A stretch of 64,000 nucleotides of DNA from Flavobacteriales bacterium (GCA_016710965.1 JADJTW010000005.1:203317-267316); one strand, 5' to 3'; positions 34,520 to 44,804 are shown, counted from the first letter of the stretch. The notes: generated by a model not told the origin, from the sequence alone. Numbers and translations: made by a program.

Positions 34520-35428
34520 TCAAGGGTCCGTTCGGCTGTTCTTCCACACGAAGCCCACCACTAGCAGCACTATCAGGCCGATGAAGATCCCAGCGACCCA
34601 TTCCGCTAGTGGGTTCTTCTTTGGCTCAGGCGATCGGGGTGGCGTTGCGGCCAATTGCTGGGCCGGGGGTTCTGCCGATGCGACGACCTCTGCCACCGCG
34701 ATCCGTGCGACCGGCCTGAAGGTGTAGCCGTATGCTGCTGCCAGTTCGTATGCCCGCTTCGCCTGGTTGCGATAGCCGTTCAGGTGGAGGAGGTCCGCGT
34801 AAGCGAAGACCAGCGCGCCGAAGAGCGGGTCGTGATCGGGCGTGAAGTACATCCTGTCGTTCACCTGATAGTGTACTTGCTTCACCAGCGACTTCAGGTC
34901 AACGCCGTCGGGTTCCACCAGTGTACTGTCGGGCCGAAGCTCAACGCCGATCAAGGCCCATGGCGAAACGCCCGAGTCGCCCTTGAGCCGTTGTCGAAGA
35001 AGGTTCAAATGGATCCACTCCGATCCCTTGTGCGATCCCGGGTTCAGTGCGATGGCTTTTTCCATGTAGGGAATGGCGTCAGCGACTTGGCCGTTCAGTT
35101 CCAACGCGGCGGCGTGGGTGATCACCACGTTGTAGTCCTGCGGGTATTTCGCAACCAAGCGGGTCGAAAGGGCCAGGGCGCTGCTGAATTGCTTCGCGAA
35201 GAGGTAGGCGATGACCATGTCGTTGCACGCGCGCGAGGCCTGCCCATCGCAAGCCGCTTTCTTCTCCACGATGTACGAGAGCAGGCTGTCCTGGTCCACT
35301 ACCACATGGCCGATGGCGTAGAACTCCACGGCTTCCTGTGAGACACCCGGAACCCGTTCCACCATGTTGATGCACGAGAAGGCTGGCAGGCTCGCCAGGA
35401 TCAGAAGGAGGTGAAGGAGGTAGTGCAT
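34520..35428 (-). CDS. Probable TPR lipoprotein with C-terminal membrane helix
   Basis: The start MHYLLHLLLILASLPAFSC gives a signal with a lipobox-like AFSC. TPR-like repeats cover residues 60-250 (SALALSTRLVAKYPQDYNVV, DAIPYMEKAIALNPGSHKG, RNQAKRAYELAAAYGY). A C-terminal helix (WVAGIFIGLIVLLVVGFVW) follows a Pro/Ala linker. This is unusual for a lipoprotein and suggests inner-membrane anchoring from both ends or that one is misassigned. Function unknown. Confidence 0.6.
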   Translation of the reverse strand: MHYLLHLLLILASLPAFSCINMVERVPGVSQEAVEFYAIGHVVVDQDSLLSYIVEKKAACDGQASRACNDMVIAYLFAKQFSSALALSTRLVAKYPQDYNVVITHAAALELNGQVADAIPYMEKAIALNPGSHKGSEWIHLNLLRQRLKGDSGVSPWALIGVELRPDSTLVEPDGVDLKSLVKQVHYQVNDRMYFTPDHDPLFGALVFAYADLLHLNGYRNQAKRAYELAAAYGYTFRPVARIAVAEVVASAEPPAQQLAATPPRSPEPKKNPLAEWVAGIFIGLIVLLVVGFVWKNSRTDP

Positions 35429-35499
35429 GCCGTAGTCGGAAGAATGCAAAGGTGCGGCGCGCGTAACGCGCTGTGCGTCTTCCTGGAAATGCGAAGGGC

Positions 35500-35910
35500 T
35501 CACGCGCGCGCCAGTTTCGCACCAAGCCAGGCCATGGGCAGGTAGGCGGCAACGAGGTCGAGCGCATCGAACCACATCGGCGCGTTCGGGATCATGCGTA
35601 CAGCCATGATGCCACCGAACAGGTTGAGACCTCCGATCACAAGGGCAAGAAGCATCTTGCGCGACGCGGCGAGCTTGGCCACGACGAAACCACCCGCCAA
35701 GGCGCCTAGCGCGTGCGCTAGAAAGGGGACGAACAACTGTATGAACGAATACTCATGGATGTGCGCGTTGATGCTTGCCACATCGTTCACATCCACGCCC
35801 GCAGGAGGGGGCAGGAGCGCCGCGCCCAAAAGGATGAGGCCCATGTTCGCGAGGCCGCCAGCGATGAGACCGGCAAGGAAGGCGAGGATGTTGCGCAGGG
35901 TGGGGCTCAT
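35500..35910 (-). CDS. Small membrane protein of unknown function
   Basis: The 136-residue protein has four transmembrane helices with small-residue patterns: LAFLAGLIAGGLANMGLILL, FLAHALGALAGGFVVAKLA, KMLLALVIGGLNLFGGIMAV and LVAAYLPMAWLGAKLA. It resembles the general Bacteroidota 'hypothetical four-helix' group seen near transport genes. No catalytic residues are apparent. It is a single gene between the DinB gene and the TPR lipoprotein. Confidence 0.7.
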   Translation of the reverse strand: MSPTLRNILAFLAGLIAGGLANMGLILLGAALLPPPAGVDVNDVASINAHIHEYSFIQLFVPFLAHALGALAGGFVVAKLAASRKMLLALVIGGLNLFGGIMAVRMIPNAPMWFDALDLVAAYLPMAWLGAKLARA

Positions 35911-35949
35911 GTGCTATTCGGGTTGGTGGCGGAAAGGTAGATGCGGCTC

Positions 35950-36459
35950 TTACCACGAGCCCGCATAGTCCAACGGGACAGATGCGTTCGCCTTCAGGTA
36001 GTAGTAGCGCAGGTTGTTAATCTGGCGGAAATGATGCAGATCATGCGCTACCCAGTTCGTGAGCAACAGCTCGCAGCTCACAGGCCCGACGGTGGGATGG
36101 ATGTACGCATTTGCCCACGGTGCATCCTTCAAGCCACGCAACCAGTCCATCGAACGACCACGTTCTGCCAAGAATTCCATCAGCACATGGGCGAAGTCCT
36201 GCTCCATGTACTTGCGCTCGGCGACCCATGCGGGTGGATCGATCTTGGGCCAGGGCAGTCCGGGTGTCTCTAACGTGGATCGGAGCCGTGCATGGAAATC
36301 CTCGCGCTCTTCATCGTGAAGGTGGCAGATGATCTCCAGCGCGCACCATTTCTCCGGTGCGGGCTTCCATCGGATCTCTTCTGCTGAAAGACCTGTGAAC
36401 AGGGTGCGGAATACCTCCGCATGTCGCGCGAGTTGGTCGATGAGATGGGAGCGGTCCAT
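35950..36459 (-). CDS. DinB-family metal-dependent protein
   Basis: The 169-residue protein begins MDRSHLIDQLARHAEVFRTL and shows the DinB/YfiT four-helix fold with metal-ligand histidines in ICHLHDEEREDF and VAHDLHHFRQINNL, plus the WKPAPEKWCALEI motif near residue 31. Bacterial members include thiol-dependent transferases such as bacillithiol S-transferases, and the activity here is not predictable. It is divergent from the zinc-ribbon gene, with 81 bases between starts. Confidence 0.9.
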   Translation of the reverse strand: MDRSHLIDQLARHAEVFRTLFTGLSAEEIRWKPAPEKWCALEIICHLHDEEREDFHARLRSTLETPGLPWPKIDPPAWVAERKYMEQDFAHVLMEFLAERGRSMDWLRGLKDAPWANAYIHPTVGPVSCELLLTNWVAHDLHHFRQINNLRYYYLKANASVPLDYAGSW

Positions 36460-36540
36460 GGATCGAAGATCGCTCTTGTTCCCACGTCTGCGGATTGCTG
36501 GAAGAGAGAGGGATACCTTGCGGCCTCAAGCCCAAGTGCC

Positions 36541-36879
36541 ATGAGCGATACCCCAAGCTGCCCGAACTGCAAGTCCACCTTCGCCTATCCGACAGGAACA
36601 TCATGGATGTGCCCCGAGTGCGGCCACGAGTGGAACCAGGACGAGGTGGATGCAGCGAACGCTCCCGCAGTGGTGAAGGATGCCAACGGCAACGTGCTGA
36701 AGGATGGCGATGACGTGGTGATGGTGAAGGACCTCGCCGTGAAGGGTGCGCCCAAAGCATTGAAGGCGGGCACCAAGGTGCGCGGCATCAAGCTTGTCGA
36801 TGGTGACCACAACATCGACTGCAGGATCGAGGGCTTTGGTGCCATGGCCCTGAAGAGCATCTATGTGAAGAAGGCTTGA
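36541..36879 (+). CDS. yjdM: Zinc-ribbon PhnA/YjdM-family protein
   Basis: The 112-residue protein starts MSDTPSCPNCKSTFAYPTG and has the rubredoxin-like zinc ribbon CPNC...CPEC. The C-terminal SH3-like part includes VLKDGDDVVMVKDLAVKGAP and HNIDCRIEGFGAMALKSIYV. The family was once named for alkylphosphonate uptake, but the function is not established. An imperfect hairpin around AGGACCGGTCCT follows the stop. Confidence 0.93.
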   Translation: MSDTPSCPNCKSTFAYPTGTSWMCPECGHEWNQDEVDAANAPAVVKDANGNVLKDGDDVVMVKDLAVKGAPKALKAGTKVRGIKLVDGDHNIDCRIEGFGAMALKSIYVKKA

Positions 36880-36915
36880 GCCGGCGCAGGACCGGTCCTT
36901 GCTGGCCGTGAAGGA

Positions 36916-39236
36916 TCAACCACGCTCCACGAAGTACATCTCCATTTCTCCCTTGCCTTTCGCCTGCACTTTCCCACGCGAAATGAACGTGAGTCCCGGT
37001 TCGCCCTTCACCAGTGCGTAGGTCGCCTCGCTGATGTTGACCCGGCCCACCTCGCCGGATGATTCCATGCGGCTCGCCGTGTTCACGGTATCGCCCCAGA
37101 TGTCGTACTGGAACTTCTTCACGCCCACGATACCGGCCACAACGGACCCGGTGTGAACGCCGATGCGGATCTCGAAGTAGGGGAGGCCTAGCGCCGCTTT
37201 CCGCGCCTTCCCTTCGGCGATGAAGTCGCGGATCTCCAGCGCGGCTCGCAGCACATCCAATGCGTGCGTTCTGTTGGGCGTAGGCAATCCACCCGCCGCC
37301 ATGTACGCATCGCCGATGGTCTTGATCTTCTCGATGCCGTGCTTCTCCATGATGCGATCGAAGGCGCTAAAGCACTCGTGGAGATCAGCGGACGAGCTGC
37401 TTCGGTGTGAGCTTTTCGCTCATGGCGGTGAAGCCCTTGAAATCGGTGAACAGCACCGTGACCTGATCGATCTGTTTGGCATCCGCCTCGCCCTTGGCCT
37501 TCAGTTCTTCCGCGACTTCTTCGGGCAGGATGTTCAACAGCAATTCCTCGCTGCGCTTCTTCTCCTTGCTGATCCGGTTGCGTTGGAACAGGAACACGCC
37601 AGCGAACAGCGCGACGAACGCAAAGCCGCCCATGAAACCGTTGCGCACCAGCTTCTGCTTCTGGATCTCCTTGGCTTGTACTTCCTTGTCCTTGCCGAGC
37701 AGGACGATCTGCTGTTCCTTCCTCTCGGTTTGGAAACGCACTTGCATTAGTGCGAAGACCTTGGCCTTGTCGGCATCAAGGATGCTGTCCTTGATCAGCG
37801 TGTATTGAACGTGGAACCGGAGTGCGCTGGCGGAGTCGCCCTGCTGCACGGCCAGTTCGCTCAGCCCCAGCAGGGCCTCGGACTGTTCATCCAGCAAGGC
37901 GAGATCGCGTCCGATGCGTAGTGCGTGCCGCAATACTTCGCCGGCGCGCTTCTGGCCAGCAGTGCGATCCATCCCGGTCGCTCGCAAGGCCTCAGCAGGT
38001 GCGGTAAGCAATGCCCGGCCGTACTTGCCGGCCTCCCGCGCTTCGATCTGGCCGAACCAAGCGATGGTCGTGTGTTTGGCCAGCGCCTCTTCCCACCACT
38101 CGAACACCGGCCCGTAGTCACCCTTCTGGACATAGGCTTCCGCCATCAGTCCATGGATCTCGGCCGTGCAACCCTCTACTTTGTTCTCGTCGGCCATGCC
38201 TTCCGCTTCGCGCAGGTAAAGAAGCGCGCTGTCGGGCAGGTGCTGCTTCAGGAATGTTTCTGCCAGCCCGGTGCGAAGGTTCAACCGGAAGAACAACATG
38301 CCGGCGGGATAGGACATGCCATTGCGAAAGTGCGCCGTCGCCTCTTCATACATGCCCAAGTCCATGAGCGTATACCCATAGTTGCACTCAAGGCCAGCAA
38401 GTGCGATGAGATCCCCGAGCGCTTCGGCCAAGGGGGAGCGCCTCGATCATGTGGGCCAGGGCCTGCACATGGTTCGCCCTGTTCGAGAAGAGGTAATTGA
38501 GGCTCATATGAGCATTCAACGCGGCCGCAACGTCCCCGACGGAATCCGCGATGTGCAGGATCGCTTCCTCATTGTGGATCTGGAACGCGGTATCGGACGC
38601 GTAGGGCTCGAAGTTGTCCAAACTGGCCATGCAGGCGAGTTGGATGGCGGTTTCCCCGTTCCGCTTCGCCATGGCCATCGCCTTCAGGAGCGTGTCGGCG
38701 TTCGCATTGAATATCCAGCTCTGCCCCCAGCCGTACAAGGACCAGGCAAGGTCGGCGCTGTCACCCAATTGATAGAAGATCTCGATCGCCTCGGGTATCT
38801 CCCTGCGCGCCTGTTCGATCAAGGCGGTATCGTCCGCGCTGCCGTCGCAATGTCCCCATTGGATCGCGAGGGCGTATGCCCGTGGCGTCCGCGCGGGATC
38901 CGCCACGCTTCGTGCGAGACGGTCAACGGAGTCTGAAGCGGCGAACTCGCAAAGTTTGTACAGGGTGAGGCATTCGCTCATCCAGGCCTCCGCACGTCCC
39001 TTGTCGTCGTCCAATTCATCGGCGATGCGCCAGGCTGCGTGCGCGCATTCGATGCTCTTGGAATAGCTGGTGGAGGCGTAGGAGTCCGCGAGCCGGATGA
39101 GCGTGTTCATCCGGTCGGCGTTCGCCTCCGGCAGTGTCTTCAGCACGCGCAGCAAGCTGTCGAGCCGTGCCTTCTGGGCAAAGGCGCCCGGACCCAGGAC
39201 GAACCCGAGCAGAAGGAGGATCACGACCTTATTCAT
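36916..39236 (-). CDS. TPR adenylate cyclase, class III (two frameshifts)
   Basis: Three consecutive frames make one protein like its upstream paralogue. The first part has a signal peptide (MNKVVILLLLGFVLGPGAFA) and TPR-like helices. The second has more TPRs, a coiled coil, one membrane helix and the start of a class III cyclase domain (VTVLFTDFKGFTAMSE). The third contains EKIKTIGDAYMAAGGLPTPN and FQYDIWGDTVNTASRMESSG, with the metal Asp pair, adenine-specifying Lys/Asp and transition-state Asn/Arg. Breaks are at a C5/G5 run (38432-38436, one extra base) and one extra base at 37387. Probably an assembly artefact, otherwise inactive. Confidence 0.85.
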
Positions 39237-41161
39237 GTGGAGGCAACAAAGTACATCTCCATCTCCCCCTTCCCCTTCGCCTGCACTTTCCCGCGCGGGG
39301 TGAACATGAACCCCGGCTCATCCTTCACCAGTGCATAGGTCGCCTCACTGATGTTCACGTGTCCTACCTCGCCGCTGCTTTCCATGCGGCTGGCGATGTT
39401 CACGGTATCCCCCCAGATGTCGTACTGGAACTTCTTCACGCCCACGATACCGGCCACGACAGGCCCGGTGTGTACGCCGATGCGGATCTCGAAGTAGGGG
39501 AGGCCTTGCGCCGCTTTCCGCGCCTTCCCTTCGGCGATGAAGTAGCGCATCTCCCATGCAGCCTTGATCACGTCCGTAGCGTGCGTGGTGTTCGGTGTTG
39601 GCAGTCCGCCTGCAGCCATGTACGCATCGCCGATGGTCTTGATCTTCTCGATGCGATGTTTCTCGCAGATGCGGTCGAATGCACTGAAGCATTCGTTGAG
39701 GTCGCGCACCAGGTCCTTCGCGCTGAGCTGCTCGCTCATGGCGGTGAAGCCCTTGAAATCAGTGAACAGCACCGTGACCTGATCGATCTGCTTCGCATCG
39801 GCCTCGCCTTTCGCCTTCAGCTCCTCCGCGACTTCGGCGGGCAGGATGTTGAGGAGCAGGGCCTCGCTGCGCGCATGTTCCTGCTTGATGCGCCTTCTCC
39901 GGCGCGTGTCTATGACGGCGAACACGATGCCCACGGCCCCGAAACCCAGGAGGGCGTTGCGCTGGAGCTCCTTGCGCTGGATCTCCTTTGCGGCCAACGC
40001 ATCTTTCTTCTCCTGCTCGGCCCGGGCCTCCGCCTCCTTCTTGTCGAAGTCGTACTGCATCTGCACCTGCACCGATTTGCGCACGTTCTCTTCGTTGGCG
40101 ATGCTGTCCTGGTAGGCGTTGTAAAGCCGGTAATGGTACAAGGCGCGTTCGTGATCGCCTTGCAGGGTGTGCAGATCGGTCAGCCCGCTGTGGGCGTTCG
40201 CGATCCACTGCCGCGCCCCTATCTCCTGAGAGAGGGACAGGCCCACCTCCAGGTGCTCCCGGGCTTCCTTGTACCGCTTCAACTTGGTAAGGAGCTCGCC
40301 GATATTGATGTGCGATGCGGCCAGGTTGAAGGGGTTGTCCATCTGCTCGAACAAGGGCACGGTCTGCAGGGTGTAGCGCAGCGCCTCCTCGTAGTTGCCC
40401 ATGCGGTGGTAGTGGTTGGCAATGGAGCCCGTACAGATGGCAATGCCCATGGGGTTGCCCATCTTCTTCGCGATGTCCAGCGCGCGCGTCAGGCTGGCCA
40501 GGCCCTCCGCGTACTTGCCTTGCGTGTCGTACACCATGCCCAGGTTATTGCTGGCGCGCGCGATGCCCAGGCTGTCTCCCAATTCCTCGTAGATGCGGAT
40601 GGCGGCGAGCTGTCGTGCTGCGGCTTCATCGTGCTGGCCCATCATTTCATACACGTTGCCGATCGTTGACGTGAGTTCGGCGAAGGCGGAGCGGTCGCCG
40701 GACTTCTCCACGTAGCGCAATTCGGCCAGATCATGCTTGAGCGCCTCGGGAAAGTCGCTCTGCTGCTCTGCCACTTGGCCAAGGAGGTCATGCAGGCGCG
40801 ATCGTTGCTCGTCGTTCCCCATCGCCTCCCATAGGTCCAGCGCTCGTTCGAGATAGGAGCGCGCAAGGGCGTACTCGTCCTTGCGCATGTGGCCGATTCC
40901 GATGTTGGTGAGCGCCTCCGCAAGGCCCGGCCGTTGGCCCGAGCGCTCTCCCAGTTCCTTGGCCTTTGTTCCGAAGGCTATAGTGCTGTCGGGTTCGGTC
41001 TCCGAATAGGCCGAGGCCAGTTCGTTGAGCAAGCCCACCTTGCTCGAATCGGTTTGGGCGATGGCCAATGCTCGCAGCAAGCTGTCGGGGTCGGCCTGTA
41101 CAGCGCAACGCGCGGTGAGCGGGAGCAGGAGGAGCGCGAGAATGAACCAGTTGGAGCGCAT
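39233..41161 (-). CDS. TPR adenylate cyclase, class III (intact paralogue)
   Basis: The 642-residue protein has a signal peptide (MRSNWFILALLLLPLTARC), about seven TPRs between 45 and 350 (e.g. ALTNIGIGHMRKDEYALARS), a coiled coil rich in Glu/Lys/Ala, a membrane helix (LLGFGAVGIVFAVIDTRRR) and a cyclase catalytic domain with VTVLFTDFKGFT, IEKIKTIGDAYMAAGG and KFQYDIWGDTVNIASRMES. All catalytic residues for ATP are present. Periplasmic TPRs and a cytoplasmic cyclase suggest a protein-protein signal converted to cAMP. It overlaps the start of the downstream paralogue by 4 bases. Confidence 0.93.
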   Translation of the reverse strand: MRSNWFILALLLLPLTARCAVQADPDSLLRALAIAQTDSSKVGLLNELASAYSETEPDSTIAFGTKAKELGERSGQRPGLAEALTNIGIGHMRKDEYALARSYLERALDLWEAMGNDEQRSRLHDLLGQVAEQQSDFPEALKHDLAELRYVEKSGDRSAFAELTSTIGNVYEMMGQHDEAAARQLAAIRIYEELGDSLGIARASNNLGMVYDTQGKYAEGLASLTRALDIAKKMGNPMGIAICTGSIANHYHRMGNYEEALRYTLQTVPLFEQMDNPFNLAASHINIGELLTKLKRYKEAREHLEVGLSLSQEIGARQWIANAHSGLTDLHTLQGDHERALYHYRLYNAYQDSIANEENVRKSVQVQMQYDFDKKEAEARAEQEKKDALAAKEIQRKELQRNALLGFGAVGIVFAVIDTRRRRRIKQEHARSEALLLNILPAEVAEELKAKGEADAKQIDQVTVLFTDFKGFTAMSEQLSAKDLVRDLNECFSAFDRICEKHRIEKIKTIGDAYMAAGGLPTPNTTHATDVIKAAWEMRYFIAEGKARKAAQGLPYFEIRIGVHTGPVVAGIVGVKKFQYDIWGDTVNIASRMESSGEVGHVNISEATYALVKDEPGFMFTPRGKVQAKGKGEMEMYFVAST

Positions 41162-41314
41162 CGGCGGGATTCTGAACCACTAAGGAATGAAGTTCCGGTG
41201 TGCCGACGCATGTGTTCGTCCGCCACTTCCTGCTCGAATTCCAACGTATGCGGTGAATGAACCCCCTGTAGGTCGTCATGGCCGTGAAGCAGCGAACTTC
41301 GCCGCTCCTAGCTG

Positions 41315-41863
41315 ATGCTCTCCATCCATCTTCCCGAATTCCCGGTTCTGCTGACTGAGCGCTTGGTGCTGCGCGAACTGCGTCCTTCGGATGCGGAGCA
41401 GGTCTTCGCGATGCGTTCCGATCCACTGGTGATGCAACACGTGAACCGGCCGCTGGCAAAGACGATCGAGGATGCCTCGGCCTTGATCACCTTGATCACC
41501 ACCACGGTAGCCGCGAACGATGCCGTGCAATGGGCGATCACCGTGAAAGGCGATGACACCTTCATCGGGCTCATCGGCTTCTGGCGCATGGAGAAGGAGC
41601 ACTACCTGGCTGAACTGGGTTACATGCTTGCACGCGATCACTGGGGCAAGGGCCTCATCAGCGAAGCGATCGGCGCCGTGGTGCCCTTTGGTTTCAACAC
41701 GCTCGGCTTTCATCGCATAGAGGCGATCACGCGACCGGAGAACGTAGCCTCCGCGCGTGCGCTGGAGAAGAACGGTTTTGTGCCTGAAGCGCATTTCAGG
41801 GAGAGCATCTTCTGGAACGGGGCCTTCCATGATTCGCTGCACTTCGCAAGGCTGGCGCGGTAA
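41315..41863 (+). CDS. GNAT-family N-acetyltransferase, RimJ/RimL-like
   Basis: The 182-residue protein has TERLVLRELRPSDAEQVFAM at the start, FIGLIGFWRMEKEHYLAEL, the acetyl-CoA loop ARDHWGKGLISEAIGAVVPF (R/Q-x-x-G-x-G/A pattern) and RPENVASARALEKNGFVPE. This fits the Acetyltransf_3 group that modifies N-termini of ribosomal proteins or small amines. The substrate is not predictable. It is divergent from the cyclase operon, with 153 bases between. Confidence 0.92.
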   Translation: MLSIHLPEFPVLLTERLVLRELRPSDAEQVFAMRSDPLVMQHVNRPLAKTIEDASALITLITTTVAANDAVQWAITVKGDDTFIGLIGFWRMEKEHYLAELGYMLARDHWGKGLISEAIGAVVPFGFNTLGFHRIEAITRPENVASARALEKNGFVPEAHFRESIFWNGAFHDSLHFARLAR

Positions 41864-42000
41864 TGCTGTCCCAACGGCATGGGTTGCCGCGCGGGTCGGT
41901 CATGCGAGGTGTTTGCATGACGGATCGGACCGAGGGACGTTCATGATGCGAGACGATGCAGGATCAGGGGGAAACGCGCCGGATCTCGTCGAACGTCCGG

Positions 42001-44514
42001 TCACGCGCTGCGCACCGCTCGTGCGATCTCGAAGATCACGACAAAGCAACCGGCACCAATGACGGATGGCAGGTAGTGGGTCCAGCCAGCGTAACCGAAG
42101 CTGAAGGTTTGCTTCAGCCACGGTACGAAAAGCGTTGCGACGAAGATGAGCAGAGCGAAGCTGAGGATCGCGCGCGTGCCCCAACTCATCCGCCACAGCA
42201 TTTGGACCAGACTTCGCGAGCGTGAGAGGTCGGTGATAATGAGGCCGAGGTTAACCAATAGCAACGCCGCGAAGGCGATGGAGCGCACTTCCTCCACGGT
42301 GTGCCCTTCGCGGATGGACATGAAATAGATGGTCACCACGGTGAGCAGCGCAAAGAGGCCCTTCAACAAGCTGGAGAAGATTGCGCGACGACCGAAGAAG
42401 GTGGCTTTCACAGGGCGCGGCGGTCGCTGCATTAGACCGCGTTCGTCGGGCTGTGACTCGAATACGAGCGAGCACACCGGGTCGATGATGAGTTCAAGGA
42501 ACACGATGTGCATGGGCAGCAATAGCAAGGGCAACGTGGGGATGAAAGCGGGCAGCAGTGTGAGCCCCACGATGGGCACATGCACCGCCAGTATGAAGTC
42601 CATCGACTTCTGCAGGTTGTCATACACACGCCGCCCTAAACGGATGGCGGAAACGATGGAGGAGAAGTTGTCATCGAGAAGCACCAATGATGCGGCCTCG
42701 CGCGCCACATCGGTGCCCTTTTGGCCCATGGCCACACCGATATCGGCGGCACGCAATGCGGGCGCATCGTTCACGCCATCGCCGGTCATGGCCACCACCT
42801 CGTTGTTCGCCCGCAAGGCATCCACGATGCGCAGCTTCTGCTCGGGGACCATCCGGGCGAAAATGCTCGTGTGCATGATGGCTTTCCGCAACGCGTCATC
42901 GCCCATTCGCTCCAGCTCCGGACCTTCGATCACCTGCGGATCCTCGCCTAGCCCGATCTTCCTGCCTATGGCCACAGCCGTGGAAGGATGGTCGCCCGTC
43001 ATCATGATCACGCGCACGCCCGCGCTGCGGCACTGGCGCATCGCCTCGGGCACCTCGGGGCGTATGGGATCCTCTAATCCCAGCAGCCCTTGGAACGTGA
43101 AGGTGAAGCCGGTCTGCTGCTCGGGCAGTTCGATGTCCTTGATCTCCGCGCTGGCCACAGCGATCACACGCAGGCCCCGATCGGCCAATGCGCTCACCAT
43201 AGTGCGTATGCGCTCTTCCTCCGCTACGCTCAACACGCACGCGCGGATGATCGCCTCCGGTGCGCCTTTGGCCGAGGCCATCATCGTCCTGTCCCCGGTT
43301 CGTTGATGTACGCGTGTGGTCATCATGGCCCCACGGCTGAACGGATAGTCGCGCATCGGGCTCACGTTCTTCCATCCACCGGCTTCGGCAACAGGAGCGT
43401 GCGCTTCGCGGATGGCGATCTCCATGGGGTCGAATGGAGAGACCGGACTGGCCAGGTAGGCATGGCCCAGGGCCTCATCGATGATGGCGCGCGCGGCGAG
43501 GTCGGCCACCGGTACTTCCTGGCCAGCGGCGCCCATGGCCACCACCAGTTGCATGCGGTTCTGCGTGATGGTGCCTGTCTTGTCCGCGCACAGCACCGTG
43601 GCTGAGCCGAGGGTCTCAATGGCGGATGGCCGTCGTGTGAGCACCTGGATGCGCGAAAGCCGCCACGCGCCCAAGGCGAGAAAGACCGTGAGCACCATGG
43701 GGAACTCTTCCGGCAGGATGGCGATGGCGCTGGACAGACCGGCGAGCAAGGCATTGAGGAACACACCACGCGTGAGGTAGAACACCACCACCACCAGCAC
43801 GCAAATGCCGATGCCGATGATGCCCAGGGTGCGGATCAGCTGCTTCATCTCCACTTGCAGGCGCGTGTCCTTGTCCTGTATGGCCTCCATGGCCTTGCCG
43901 ATGGAGCCGATGCGGGTGCCGCTTCCCGTGGTCGTGATGCGAGCGAGCCCTTGCCCTTGGGTCACCAAGGTGCTACTATGCACCAGATGCTCCTCGGCGG
44001 TCGTCTCACCCGCCTCCACTGGCGCAGCGGTCTTATGAACGGGCACCGATTCGCCCGTGAGCATGGAGACGTCCACGAGCATGCCTTCGGTGGAAAGGAG
44101 CACACCGTCCGCCGGAACACGGTCACCTTCGGCGAGCACCACCAGGTCGCCGGGCACCACCTCGCGCCCCGCGATGCGGACCCGGACTCCATCCCGTACA
44201 ACCAATGCGCGCGGACTGCTGAGGTCGCGCAAGGCCTCGAGCGCTCGCTCACTGCGCTTGTGCTGGTAGTAGGTGATGCCGATGATGAGGAAGATGGCCA
44301 CCAGCAGCGACATCCCCTCGCGATAGTCGCCCAGCAGCGCGTAGATGATGCCACAGGCCAGCAACAGCATGAACATCGGTTCGCGCATCACCTCCAGCGC
44401 GATGCGCAGTGCGGACTTCCGCCGGGAGGTGGGCAATTCGTTCGCGCCACCCTGGGCCAGACGCTCTTGCGCCTCCTTGGCGGTCAAGCCGGTCAATTCA
44501 GGTTTGTCGGTCAT
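42001..44514 (-). CDS. Cation-translocating P-type ATPase, P2-like with unusual membrane motifs
   Basis: The 837-residue pump has an N-terminal cation-ATPase domain, the TGES loop (MLTGESVPVHK), the phosphorylation motif CADKTGTITQN, KGAPE in the nucleotide domain and TGDGVNDAPALRAADIGVAM. In place of the PEGLP of calcium pumps, M4 reads PEEFPMVL, and M6 reads FLELIIDPVC where SERCA has an Asn-x-x-Thr-Asp motif. The substrate is therefore open: Ca2+ is the default family guess, but Mn2+ or another divalent cation is possible. It is divergent from the cytochrome peroxidase, with 290 bases between starts where I see no clear operator. Confidence 0.92.
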   Translation of the reverse strand: MTDKPELTGLTAKEAQERLAQGGANELPTSRRKSALRIALEVMREPMFMLLLACGIIYALLGDYREGMSLLVAIFLIIGITYYQHKRSERALEALRDLSSPRALVVRDGVRVRIAGREVVPGDLVVLAEGDRVPADGVLLSTEGMLVDVSMLTGESVPVHKTAAPVEAGETTAEEHLVHSSTLVTQGQGLARITTTGSGTRIGSIGKAMEAIQDKDTRLQVEMKQLIRTLGIIGIGICVLVVVVFYLTRGVFLNALLAGLSSAIAILPEEFPMVLTVFLALGAWRLSRIQVLTRRPSAIETLGSATVLCADKTGTITQNRMQLVVAMGAAGQEVPVADLAARAIIDEALGHAYLASPVSPFDPMEIAIREAHAPVAEAGGWKNVSPMRDYPFSRGAMMTTRVHQRTGDRTMMASAKGAPEAIIRACVLSVAEEERIRTMVSALADRGLRVIAVASAEIKDIELPEQQTGFTFTFQGLLGLEDPIRPEVPEAMRQCRSAGVRVIMMTGDHPSTAVAIGRKIGLGEDPQVIEGPELERMGDDALRKAIMHTSIFARMVPEQKLRIVDALRANNEVVAMTGDGVNDAPALRAADIGVAMGQKGTDVAREAASLVLLDDNFSSIVSAIRLGRRVYDNLQKSMDFILAVHVPIVGLTLLPAFIPTLPLLLLPMHIVFLELIIDPVCSLVFESQPDERGLMQRPPRPVKATFFGRRAIFSSLLKGLFALLTVVTIYFMSIREGHTVEEVRSIAFAALLLVNLGLIITDLSRSRSLVQMLWRMSWGTRAILSFALLIFVATLFVPWLKQTFSFGYAGWTHYLPSVIGAGCFVVIFEIARAVRSA

Positions 44515-44804
44515 CAGCGCGCGTGCGCCTCAAAGGTCGCACACCCCCTGGTGGAACGGTCATGGACATGCGTGGAGTGAACAGTTTCAGTCCTTCTCCT
44601 CTTCCTCAGGACCCACCACAGGCTCGCTTCGATCAGGTTGTGCCAATTGAGCCGATAGGAAGATGCCGAAGACTGTGAGCGGGATGCACCTTATCATGAC
44701 CAGTGAAACGTGTTCGCCGTGAATGTTGATGATAAACGACCTGATGGGTGTCATGCGCGGTCCGGAAGTTCCTCGGCACCTTCACGATTCAAAGCCATAC
44801 TCCG

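Noticed and set aside
36885..36912. Bidirectional terminator between the zinc-ribbon gene and the cyclase
   Set aside because: The hairpin around AGGACCGGTCCT is imperfect and has no T-run on either side.
44725..44745. FNR-like box upstream of the cytochrome peroxidase
   Set aside because: TTGATGATAAAC matches only half of a TTGAT-N4-ATCAA site; no symmetrical partner.
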